From assembly GCA_902463905.1 (NCBI GenBank), contig CABQHF010000119.1, forward strand, positions 1 through 6,841: a DNA stretch of 6,841 nt. The letters run 5' to 3'. Position numbers and translations under genes: made by a program. Below are positions 1 through 5,289 of this stretch, piece by piece. Each line of letters starts with the position of its first letter. Position 1 is the first letter of the stretch. The notes below the pieces were generated by a model. It was not told the DNA's origin, did not search any database, and saw nothing but the letters and a program-made list of their open reading frames with translations. The DNA is from an uncultured Faecalibacterium sp. GTDB lineage: Bacteria; Bacillota; Clostridia; Oscillospirales; Ruminococcaceae.

Positions 1-50
1 GACACGGCCCTTTCACGGCTGTAACATGGGTTCGATTCCCGTACGGGTCA
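1..50 (+). tRNA. tRNA-Glu (anticodon TTC), 5' end outside window
   Basis: This is the 3' two-thirds of a tRNA gene. The anticodon stem is CGGCC (5-9) with GGCTG (17-21), closing a 7-nt loop CTTTCAC (10-16). The anticodon TTC lies at 12-14 and reads GAA/GAG, so the tRNA carries glutamate. A short 4-nt variable loop follows (22-25). The T-stem is ATGGG (26-30) with CCCGT (38-42) around the T-loop TTCGATT (31-37). The 3' acceptor strand is 43-49 and the discriminator A is at 50. No CCA is encoded directly after it. The acceptor 5' strand and D-arm lie before the window, so acceptor pairing cannot be checked. The last 20 nt recur inverted at 89-108. Confidence 0.95.
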
Positions 51-51
51 T

Positions 52-86
52 AAAATCCCTCGAGCATTCGCTCGGGGGATTTTTTT
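52..86 (+). terminator. Rho-independent terminator of the tRNA gene
   Basis: The hairpin starts 2 nt after the tRNA. CGAGC (61-65) pairs with GCTCG (70-74) around the loop ATTC (66-69). The helix continues outward with a T-G pair (60/75), CCC with GGG (57-59/76-78), and A/T pairs down to 52/83. The T-run ends at 86. The matching A-run on the 5' side means it could also stop transcripts arriving on the minus strand. Confidence 0.9.
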
Positions 87-90
87 CATG

Positions 91-212
91 ACCCGTACGG
101 GAATCGAAGGAGCACGGCCACCGATAGGTGGCAAACAACAGTCCAGCGGACTGTTGTTTAGTGCGAGGGTCCCAACGGCTAGGAATGTCTACCGGGGTTA
201 CTGCAACCTGCA
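91..212. repeat. Array unit 1
   Basis: The T-arm-like box is at 91-108 and is an exact inverted copy of the tRNA end; with 89-90 it makes 20 nt. P1 is GCAC (112-115) with GTGC (161-164). P2 is GCCACC (117-122) with GGTGGC (127-132), loop GATA. P3 is AAACAACAGTCC (133-144) with GGACTGTTGTTT (148-159), loop AGC. The conserved tail runs from about 167 to 212. Its T-arm box lacks the extra A seen in units 2 and 3, which explains the 122-bp rather than 123-bp period. Confidence 0.85.
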
Positions 213-335
213 ACCCGTACGAGGAATCGAACAGGGCGGCGGTGCAAAGCACCGTAACCAAAGCCCCGGTGGGGCTTTGGTTAGCCCGGGGATCCCAACG
301 GCTAGGAACGTCTACTGTGGTTGCTGCAACCTGCA
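213..335. repeat. Array unit 2
   Basis: The T-arm-like box is at 213-231, with one extra A relative to the tRNA. P1 is GGGC (234-237) with GCCC (284-287). P2 is CGGTGC (240-245) with GCACCG (249-254), loop AAA. P3 is AACCAAAGCCCC (256-267) with GGGGCTTTGGTT (271-282), loop GGT. The tail runs from about 290 to 335. At the junction with unit 3, GGTTGC (319-324) can pair with GCAACC (333-338). Confidence 0.85.
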
Positions 336-450
336 ACCCGTACGAGGAATCGAAGAAACACGGCGGCCCGCAGGCCGCAAAAAAGAGCCCAGTGGGCTCT
401 TTTTTAGTGTTTGGGTCCCAACGGCTAGGAATGTCTACCGGGGTTGCTGC
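336..450. repeat. Array unit 3 (3' truncated)
   Basis: The T-arm-like box is at 336-354. P1 is ACAC (358-361) with GTGT (407-410), extendable to 6 bp as AAACAC/GTGTTT (356-361/407-412). P2 is GCGGCC (363-368) with GGCCGC (373-378), loop CGCA. P3 is AAAAAAGAGCCC (379-390) with GGGCTCTTTTTT (394-405), loop AGT, and looks like a bidirectional intrinsic terminator. The tail matches unit 1 with one change up to about 450, then ends before the CAACCTGCA stretch present in units 1 and 2. Confidence 0.85.
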
Positions 451-456
451 CGGAAA

Positions 457-508
457 ACTCCCTCCGTCTTTGCTTCGCAATCCACCTCCCTCAAAGAGGG
501 AGTCTTTT
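457..508. repeat. Small palindromic repeat (CTCCCTC-AAA-GAGGGAG type)
   Basis: CTCCCTC (486-492) pairs with GAGGGAG (496-502) around AAA and is followed by TCTTTT. ACTCCCTC at 457-464 is an alternative partner for GAGGGAGT (496-503), and TTGC/GCAA (470-473/477-480) forms a small inner hairpin. The style matches the short dispersed palindromic repeats I associate with Faecalibacterium-like genomes, of which this looks like one half. That assignment is from memory of repeat style. No gene is seen between the array and the terminator at 540. Confidence 0.5.
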
Positions 509-539
509 GGGGCGAGAAGCAAAACTCTGCCACCTAAAT

Positions 540-596
540 AATACAGCCCCCGCTGGACGGTGCAGAAAGTGCACACGGCTCAGCGGGGGCTGTATT
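540..596 (-). terminator. Terminator of the leftward operon (long branched hairpin)
   Basis: AATACAGCCCCCGCTG (540-555) pairs perfectly over 16 bp with 581-596. The interior carries a second small hairpin, GTGCA (560-564) with TGCAC (570-574). The structure begins 3 nt beyond the stop codon of the HAD phosphatase gene. On the minus strand the GC-rich stem is followed by a T-rich tract. The A/T pairs at its base could also make it act on rightward transcripts. Confidence 0.8.
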
Positions 597-599
597 TGT

Positions 600-1262
600 T
601 TACTGGTTCTGTGCCTGGATGAACCGGAAGATATCCGCTGGCGTTTCAGCCAGAGCATCCGCCCCGGCGGCGGTCAGCTCTGCGCGGCCGCGGAAGCCCC
701 ACAGGGCGCCCATGGCGGGCAGATGGGCGTTGTGGCCGGTAAGGATGTCCACATCGCTGTCACCCACGAACAGGGTAGCGGCAGGGTCGGCGTGGATCTG
801 GTCCATCAGGGCGTACAGTCCGGCAGGGTCCGGCTTGGTGGGCACGCCCGGCCGGCTGCCGCGCACAGCAGCAAAGTGCCCGGCACCAAAGTAGTGGTCG
901 ATGATCTTTCCACAAAAGGCGTCGGCCTTGTTGGAAAACACTGCGCACTGGATGCCGTTTACCTGTAGGGTGTCCAACAGTTCCGGGATGCCTGCATAAG
1001 GGGCGGTCTTGTCCTCCTTGTGGGCATCATACCGGGCCGAGAACTGCGCCAGCGTGGCCGCCAGCTGCTCCGGCGAGCGGGCATCCTCCGGCGAAAAGCG
1101 CTCCACCAGCTTGGGGATGCCGTTGCCCACCATGTGCTTGAATTGCTCCACCGAAAAGGTGGGCCAGCCGTTTTGGGTGCACACCCAGTTGCCGGCGTCG
1201 GCCAGGTCGTCAATGGTGTTCAGCAGGGTGCCGTCCAGATCGAACAATACGGTTTTTATCAC
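600..1262 (-). CDS. HAD-family phosphatase, phosphoglycolate phosphatase-like
   Basis: This 220-aa protein of the haloacid dehalogenase superfamily has the length and motif order of Gph/PGPase-like phosphatases. Motif I is FDLDGT at residues 7-12, with nucleophile Asp8 and acid/base Asp10. Motif II is Ser110 in AVFSNK. Motif III is Lys143 in TKPDP. Motif IV is GDSDVD, with Asp168 and Asp172 binding Mg2+. Residues ~15-85 form the helical C1-type cap that sets substrate choice. The expected reaction is hydrolysis of a small phosphomonoester in the cytosol; the substrate (2-phosphoglycolate, a sugar phosphate or a nucleotide) cannot be fixed from motifs. The start is GTG at 1262, because AAGGAG (1272-1277) lies 9 nt upstream and residue 2 onward gives the usual N-terminal strand before motif I. 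It is the last gene of the operon, 27 bp after the YdbT-like gene. Confidence 0.92.
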   Translation of the reverse strand: MIKTVLFDLDGTLLNTIDDLADAGNWVCTQNGWPTFSVEQFKHMVGNGIPKLVERFSPEDARSPEQLAATLAQFSARYDAHKEDKTAPYAGIPELLDTLQVNGIQCAVFSNKADAFCGKIIDHYFGAGHFAAVRGSRPGVPTKPDPAGLYALMDQIHADPAATLFVGDSDVDILTGHNAHLPAMGALWGFRGRAELTAAGADALAETPADIFRFIQAQNQ

Positions 1263-1289
1263 GGAAAAAGACTCCTTTACCTTCTGGTT

Positions 1290-2633
1290 TTATAAAAATG
1301 CAAGCTCTGTCAGGGCCACACTGCGCACTTTCTGCTTCAGCCGGCCCGGAAAGGTCAGGGTCAGGTTGGCGCGCCGCGCGGCCACAGCCCAGGGGGACTG
1401 CTGTACTGTCAGGCACAGGTTCGGGTGCAGGGCACAGACACAGTGCAGATGGAACCCGTTCTGCCGCCGCAAGGTCAGGCTGCCATTTTGCAGCCACACG
1501 CCCTCCCGGCGGTAGCCCACAAAGGCCGCCGCCAGCAATGCGGCAAAGAAGAGATCCGGCACCAGCAGCGGCAGGGTGAGGGTCGGCAGCGTGGTGCGGG
1601 ACACTGCCGTCAGCAGCAGGCACAGCCCCAGCGGAAGCCCCGCGGGCAGGAAATAGATCTTGCTGCGGCGGGTGATGTCCGGGGCCGTGTCCGGCGGCAG
1701 GGCGATGCCGGGCAGCAGCTCTTGCAGCAGGGGCGTGCCCTCCTTCCAGACGAACAGCGGCAGTTCCGGCGCGCAGCTGCCCGCCGTGACGAACACGGGG
1801 CAGTAGTGCAGTGCCCGGGTCACCGGCGAACGCCGCAGGTCGGCGTAGTTCAGGTGGGCGCGGCACAGGCGCATTTCGTACCGGTGCAGCAGGCCGCCCC
1901 GGCTGCCCAGCTGGGCAGCGGTACGCCAGACCGTGTAGTGGGCCACCTGCGCCGCACTGCGGGCCAGACTGATGCAGAACAGCCACCCGGTGACCACCAG
2001 CATCCAGGCCGTGCCCATGGGCAGCCAGCGGGCTGCAAAGGCCGCCAGATGACTCAGGTGTGCAAAGGCGAGGGTCTGGGCGTCCGGGGCATAGGGGCGG
2101 CTCTGGCGCAGCGCAAGGGCCAGCAGCGCAAGGGTGGAAAGGCCGTTGGCCCCCAGCACCGCAAACACCATCTTCTCGCCGCCGTGGGGGCGGTGCACCA
2201 CCGGCTGTTCCAGCGGCAGCAGCCGGTCGGCCAGCTCCCGGGCATCGTCCCGGGCAACGATAAGGGTCAGGGGCTTTTTCTGCCCGGCAGGGTATAGCAC
2301 CAGCCGGCTGGCCCCGGCCATCCGGTACAGGAGGGGCCGGTCAATGGTCAGGGCGGCCAGCATATCCGCCCGCAGGGTGCGGTCCAGCCGGATTCCCAGC
2401 CGCCAGCGCACCAGCAGGTTGCCGTGGGCGTCCATCTGCCAGCCGCTGACACGCAGCACCGCCCAGCAGGCGGCGCTGAGCAGGGCGAACAGCACAAGAT
2501 CCTGCACCAGTGCCGCCCACAGGGCAGCCCAGTTGCGGGCAAACAGCACCTGTACCAGCGGGATCAGGTACAGCAGGATGGTCTTGCGCAGCAGGTGCAG
2601 CACTGCAAAGGGGTGAAAGCGCTTTTCGGTCAT
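1290..2633 (-). CDS. YdbT-like membrane protein with PH-like (bPH_2/DUF304) domains
   Basis: This 447-aa protein is predicted integral to the membrane. Hydrophobic segments lie near residues 17-31, 39-61, 154-175, 205-225, 330-346 and 352-374, in three pairs. Each pair is followed by a soluble stretch (about 62-140, 226-310, 375-447) of the size of a bacterial PH-like domain. This repeated 2-TM plus bPH_2 plan, the HPFAVL motif near the N-terminus and the gene order after a small YdbS-like gene all match the Bacillus YdbS-YdbT pair. YdbT-type proteins are of poorly known function; YdbS/YdbT were linked in B. subtilis to resistance to a LiaR-type or amyloliquecidin-like bacteriocin, so an envelope role is only inferred. 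The start is ATG 2633, which overlaps the upstream stop as ATGA; upstream extension of the frame would run through the preceding gene. The family call rests on architecture, since sequence motifs are weak. Confidence 0.8.
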   Translation of the reverse strand: MTEKRFHPFAVLHLLRKTILLYLIPLVQVLFARNWAALWAALVQDLVLFALLSAACWAVLRVSGWQMDAHGNLLVRWRLGIRLDRTLRADMLAALTIDRPLLYRMAGASRLVLYPAGQKKPLTLIVARDDARELADRLLPLEQPVVHRPHGGEKMVFAVLGANGLSTLALLALALRQSRPYAPDAQTLAFAHLSHLAAFAARWLPMGTAWMLVVTGWLFCISLARSAAQVAHYTVWRTAAQLGSRGGLLHRYEMRLCRAHLNYADLRRSPVTRALHYCPVFVTAGSCAPELPLFVWKEGTPLLQELLPGIALPPDTAPDITRRSKIYFLPAGLPLGLCLLLTAVSRTTLPTLTLPLLVPDLFFAALLAAAFVGYRREGVWLQNGSLTLRRQNGFHLHCVCALHPNLCLTVQQSPWAVAARRANLTLTFPGRLKQKVRSVALTELAFL

Positions 2634-3061
2634 ACAGCGTCCTCCGAGAGGATGGCAGCCAGCGCATCCGCCTGCACCGAGGGTACTCCCGGTAGCACCA
2701 ACAGGCCGCCCGGACAGCGCACGATCAGCACGCTGGCACCGGCCAGCCACAGCAGCGGGGTGCGCAGCAGCTGCACCCCGGTCACGGCCCGGCGGGGGAT
2801 CTGCCGCATCACCGGGAAGGCGATGCCCGCCTGCACGGTCAGGCTGCGGGGCGAGAGCGCCGCCACAAAGCTGCAGGCCCGCAGCCGCAATGCCAGCACC
2901 AGCAGGCACCACAGCCCGCAGAAGCATAAGCCTGCAATAAGGCTCTGCCAGAACACAAAGGGTGCGCACAACAGGCCGGGGACAGCGGCCCAGACGCAGA
3001 GCACCGCCCGCGCCCGCGGCGGCAGGATGAGGGCCGTGCGCAGCAGTTCCTGTTCGGTCAT
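2630..3061 (-). CDS. YdbS-like PH-domain membrane protein
   Basis: This is a 143-aa small membrane protein. A basic N-terminal stretch (PPRARAV) leads into two hydrophobic segments, about residues 18-37 and 39-60. A soluble C-terminal domain of about 80 residues (62-140) then shows the alternating strand-rich pattern of bPH_2/DUF304, with SPRSLTVQAG at 70-79 and IPRRAVTGVQ at 88-97. Length and plan match the YdbS family, the usual partner of YdbT. It overlaps the upstream RCK gene by ATGA (3058-3061) and the downstream YdbT-like gene by ATGA (2630-2633), which points to translational coupling and fixed stoichiometry. The two PH proteins probably form a membrane complex. The molecular role is unknown. 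Confidence 0.8.
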   Translation of the reverse strand: MTEQELLRTALILPPRARAVLCVWAAVPGLLCAPFVFWQSLIAGLCFCGLWCLLVLALRLRACSFVAALSPRSLTVQAGIAFPVMRQIPRRAVTGVQLLRTPLLWLAGASVLIVRCPGGLLVLPGVPSVQADALAAILSEDAV

Positions 3062-3723
3062 TTGTCGGTCAGGCCCCAGGCGTCGGTGAGCAGATGCAGG
3101 GTGTCATCCTGGGTCAGGCAGAGGATGCGGTCCCAGGGCAGCAGCACCGTGTTGCCGTGGGGGATGATGAACTCGGTGTCGCGGGTGATGCTCACGAGGA
3201 TCGCGTTGCCGGGGATGGGGATCTCCTTGATGGGTTTGCCCGCAAAAGCAAAGTTCTCCGGCAGCAGGATCTCGTTCAGGCTGGCAGTGCCGCCGCCCAG
3301 CGAGAGCAGCTGGCGGATGGTGTCGGTCTCAATCTCGCGTTCCAGGATGTGGCTCAGGTTGTCGGTGCCGCAGACCACGGTGTCCACGCCGAGGGTGTGC
3401 AGCAGTTCCCGGTTCTTGGGGTTGGAGGCCCGGGCCACGGTGCGGTCCACACCGAACTCCCGCTTGGCGATCTGGCAGGCCACCAGATTGTCCTCGTCGT
3501 TGCCGGTCACGGCCACAAAGGCGTCACAGCTGGCTACGTCCGCAGTGCGCAGGGTGTCAAAGCTGATGGAGTCGCCGCATACCACCGGGATGTCCAGCGC
3601 GTCGGCCAGGCTGCGGCACAATGCTTCCTGCGGCTCAATGATGGTCACCTTGTGGTGGTGGGCCAGCAGGCTCTGGGCCAGATACATGCCCACCTTGCCG
3701 CCGCCTGCAATACAAACTTTCAT
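3058..3723 (-). CDS. TrkA/KtrA-type RCK protein (full: RCK_N + RCK_C), K+ transport regulator
   Basis: This is a 221-aa cytosolic protein. Residues 1-~120 are a Rossmann RCK_N domain with the nucleotide-binding loop GGGKVG (7-12) and an acidic residue, Glu30 in IIEP, at the end of strand 2, consistent with NAD(H) or ATP/ADP binding. Residues ~135-215 are a TrkA_C domain (FAFAGKPIKEIPIPGNAILV and LPWDRILCLTQ). Such proteins form rings that gate KtrB/TrkH-type K+ translocating subunits, and RCK_C domains of this class can bind c-di-AMP in Firmicutes. No membrane subunit is encoded in this window. The start is ATG 3723 with GAGGT (3730-3734) 6 nt upstream. It lies 45 bp after the shorter RCK gene and overlaps the next gene by 4 bp. 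Ion specificity cannot be read from sequence. Confidence 0.88.
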   Translation of the reverse strand: MKVCIAGGGKVGMYLAQSLLAHHHKVTIIEPQEALCRSLADALDIPVVCGDSISFDTLRTADVASCDAFVAVTGNDEDNLVACQIAKREFGVDRTVARASNPKNRELLHTLGVDTVVCGTDNLSHILEREIETDTIRQLLSLGGGTASLNEILLPENFAFAGKPIKEIPIPGNAILVSITRDTEFIIPHGNTVLLPWDRILCLTQDDTLHLLTDAWGLTDK

Positions 3724-3768
3724 AACATTACCTCGTTTTCCAAAACGGAATGTCTCAAAATGGCGTGC

Positions 3769-4182
3769 TTACTTGGCCAGTGCCCGGAACACGGCCTGCT
3801 CGGTGAGCACCGTGGGGCAGACGGTCTCCAGCTCGTAGGCCTTGTGGTACAGCACCTGTAAGTGCGGGTCGGACACCCGGCAGATGACCTTCTCGCGCCG
3901 GAAGATGCTCTTGGCGATCTGCGCGGCCATCAGGTTCACCGAGTCGTCCTCGCTCACGGCAGCCACGGCGTCGCAGTTCTCCACGCCGCCCCGGCGCAGC
4001 ACGTCCGGGTCGGTGGGGTCGCCCACCAGAGCGGTGCCGCCAAAGCGGTAGTCATCAAAGGCGTCCAGACGCTTGAGCTGTTCGGGGTCCCGCTCGATCA
4101 GGGAAATGTCGTGGCCGATGCGCTCCAGGTCGCGGATCAGGGACGCGCCCACCTGGTCGCAGCCGATCACCAGAATGTTCAT
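3769..4182 (-). CDS. Single-domain TrkA-N (RCK_N) protein
   Basis: This 137-aa protein consists of a lone RCK_N Rossmann domain and lacks the RCK_C domain of its neighbour. The loop is GCDQVG (7-12), fitting GxxxxG with Cys-Asp in place of the usual small residues. Glu30 in LIERDP ends strand 2, and a GDPTDP segment (54-59) resembles the later strand-turn of TrkA. The order and length fit a complete RCK_N domain ending with the helix at TVLTEQAVFRALAK, so it is not obviously a broken gene. It probably forms a hetero-oligomer with the full RCK protein next to it. The start is ATG 4182 with GAGGTG (4190-4195) just upstream. It is the first gene of the leftward operon, driven from the divergent promoter region. 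Confidence 0.85.
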   Translation of the reverse strand: MNILVIGCDQVGASLIRDLERIGHDISLIERDPEQLKRLDAFDDYRFGGTALVGDPTDPDVLRRGGVENCDAVAAVSEDDSVNLMAAQIAKSIFRREKVICRVSDPHLQVLYHKAYELETVCPTVLTEQAVFRALAK

Positions 4183-4282
4183 AAAGATTCACCTCATTGT
4201 AGAATGATGAAACGAAAATACAGATGGTGTTTGCAAAATGCCCGCAGCCGGGGCAAAAACCATTCTGTAAGGCTCTGGGTTC

Positions 4283-4291
4283 AGTATAGCA
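4283..4291 (-). promoter_or_regulatory. Extended -10 promoter for the leftward RCK operon
   Basis: On the minus strand the sequence is TGCTATACT, a TGnTATAAT-type extended -10. It is about 100 bp upstream of the first RCK start codon, leaving a ~95-nt leader. No good -35 is visible at 17 nt (the candidate region at 4306-4311 is poor). The same 12-mer, TGTGCTATACTG, recurs at the DUF362 promoter. Confidence 0.6.
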
Positions 4292-4375
4292 CATTTTCCG
4301 GCCCAGTTACACCCCGCAGCGCAGAGGGCAGCTGCGTAAAATTTTTGCATTCTGCGTGCGCGGTGCGCCATAGTA

Positions 4376-4384
4376 TGGTATACT
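4376..4384 (+). promoter_or_regulatory. Extended -10 promoter for uppP
   Basis: TGGTATACT fits the extended -10 consensus and lies ~30 bp before the uppP reading frame. TTGCAT at 4345-4350 resembles a -35 but is 28 nt away, too far to work with this -10. The region 4183-4414 between the divergent genes holds only these promoters and the two leaders; no riboswitch or small gene was seen. Confidence 0.6.
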
Positions 4385-4414
4385 GGAAAAGCGAGAAACG
4401 CCGCGCGTTCCCGC

Positions 4415-5269
4415 GTGTGCAAAAAGGAGGGATTTCTTACGTTCTGGGAAATCATCAAAGCAATTTTAATGGGCATCGTGGAGGGCATCACCGAGTGGCT
4501 GCCCATCTCGTCCACGGGCCATATGATCCTGCTGGAGCAGATCGTCAGGTTCAACGCCAGCGAAGAGTTCATGTCCATGTTCCGGGTGGTCATCCAGCTG
4601 GGTGCCATCCTGGCCGTGGTGGTGCTGTTCTGGGGCAAGCTGTGGCCCTTCGGCCTGCGGCAGGGCCGTGTGATCTCCAAGCCCAGTGTCTGGAACCTGT
4701 GGTTCAAGGTGGTGGCCGCTACCCTGCCGGTGCTGGTCATCAGCCCGCTGGACGACTGGATGGAGGCGCACTTCTATAATTACATCACGGTGGCCGCCAT
4801 GCTCATCCTGTACGGTGTGCTGTTCCTGGTGGTGGAGAACCGCCGCGCCACGCCCCATGTGATGCGTCTGGAGCAGATCACCTACCGGGATGCCCTGCTC
4901 ATCGGCGTGTGGCAGTGCCTGGCCATCATCCCCGGCACCTCCCGCTCCGGTGCCACCATCGTGGGCGGCCTGCTGCTGGGCCTGTCCCGCGCCTGCGTGG
5001 CGGAGTTCACCTTCTATCTGGCCATCCCGGTCATGGCAGGTGCTTCTCTGCTCAAGGTGCTCAAGTTCGCGCTGTCGGGCGCTGCCATGACCGGCACCGA
5101 GATCGCCGTGCTGGTGGTGGGCTGCGTGGTGGCCTTTGCGGTGAGCATGGGGGCCATCCGCTTCCTGATGGACTACGTCAAGCGGCACAACTTCAAGTTC
5201 TTTGGCGTGTACCGCATCGTGCTGGGCCTCATCGTACTGGCAGTCGCGGCCGTAACGGCATTGGTATAA
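4415..5269 (+). CDS. uppP: Undecaprenyl-diphosphatase (UppP/BacA family)
   Basis: This integral membrane enzyme dephosphorylates undecaprenyl diphosphate to the monophosphate, recycling the lipid carrier for peptidoglycan and other envelope polymers; the family can confer bacitracin tolerance. In the 284-aa frame, motif 1 EGITEWLPISSTGH is at 23-36 (Glu23, Ser33 and His36 correspond to E. coli Glu17, Ser27 and His30). Motif 2 PGTSRSG is at 173-179, with Arg177. Several hydrophobic helices follow through to the C-terminus, and the length is normal. The start given is the GTG at 4415, the outermost canonical codon. However, the strong AGGAGG (4425-4430) lies inside that frame and points to initiation near ACG 4439 (MFWEIIKAILMG), which also matches where relatives begin. 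The gene is monocistronic, with a promoter at 4376 and a terminator at 5290. Confidence 0.96.
   Translation: MCKKEGFLTFWEIIKAILMGIVEGITEWLPISSTGHMILLEQIVRFNASEEFMSMFRVVIQLGAILAVVVLFWGKLWPFGLRQGRVISKPSVWNLWFKVVAATLPVLVISPLDDWMEAHFYNYITVAAMLILYGVLFLVVENRRATPHVMRLEQITYRDALLIGVWQCLAIIPGTSRSGATIVGGLLLGLSRACVAEFTFYLAIPVMAGASLLKVLKFALSGAAMTGTEIAVLVVGCVVAFAVSMGAIRFLMDYVKRHNFKFFGVYRIVLGLIVLAVAAVTALV
4425..4430 (+). promoter_or_regulatory. Ribosome binding site of uppP that argues for a later start
   Basis: The perfect AGGAGG is followed by an 8-nt spacer (4431-4438) and then the in-frame codon ACG (4439-4441). No ATG, GTG or TTG stands at the proper distance in frame, and the next in-frame ATG falls within the conserved helix before motif 1. 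The GTG at 4415 has no purine-rich sequence in front of it. Confidence 0.6.
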
Positions 5270-5289
5270 AAAAGAAAAGTGTAGAAGAG

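Larger units (their letters stand above)
91..450. repeat. Tandem array of three structured ~122-bp units next to tRNA-Glu
   Basis: Three units start at 91, 213 and 336 (periods 122 and 123); the last loses similarity after about 450. Each begins with ACCCGTACG(A)GGAATCGAA, the reverse complement of the tRNA T-loop to acceptor end. Each then carries a 4-bp closing stem (P1), a 6-bp hairpin (P2) and an adjoining 12-bp hairpin with a 3-nt loop (P3). A conserved tail follows, GG(G/A)TCCCAACGGCTAGGAA and GTCTAC, ending near GCTGCAACCTGCA. The tail is nearly identical between units (about 5 differences in 46 nt between units 1 and 2), whereas the stem sequences differ at many positions and remain fully paired. 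On the minus strand the units read as tRNA-sense 3' ends. Whether the array is transcribed, and from which strand, cannot be told. I do not recognise a named family. Confidence 0.85.

Noticed and set aside
91..450. CRISPR array
   Set aside because: The units are 122-123 bp with a conserved backbone and internal palindromes. There are no short direct repeats with 30-40 bp unique spacers, and no cas genes.
91..450. Integron attC-type cassette array
   Set aside because: No cassette genes lie between the structured sites, no integrase is present in the window, and no attC core pair (GTTRRRY) could be recognised.
88..541. Plus-strand open frames of 137-149 aa in the array
   Set aside because: The 88 start lies in the inverted tRNA copy directly after a terminator; the products are translations of the repeats with no recognisable domain.
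13..576. 187-aa minus-strand open frame with repeated VD(I/V)PSRWDP units of 41 residues
   Set aside because: It runs across the tRNA gene, the terminator and the array. Its periodicity comes from the 123-bp units, and the hairpin arms change freely as perfect palindromes, which is selection on pairing rather than on protein. It has no ribosome binding site that stands out, and two plus-strand frames are open over the same stretch.
2634..2969. Longer 559-aa version of the YdbT-like protein starting at 2969
   Set aside because: The extension lies wholly within the YdbS-like gene in another frame. The ATGA overlap at 2630-2633 and the family-like N-terminus favour ATG 2633.
1425..3861. Long plus-strand open frames opposite the leftward operon (for example 1425-2297 and 3094-3861)
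   Set aside because: They mirror well-supported minus-strand genes, are Gln/Gly/Arg-rich low-complexity products typical of antisense reading in GC-rich genes, and have no family motifs.
4183..4414. Riboswitch or c-di-AMP (ydaO-type) leader before the RCK operon
   Set aside because: A leader of ~95 nt exists, but no conserved riboswitch core or terminator/antiterminator pair could be recognised.
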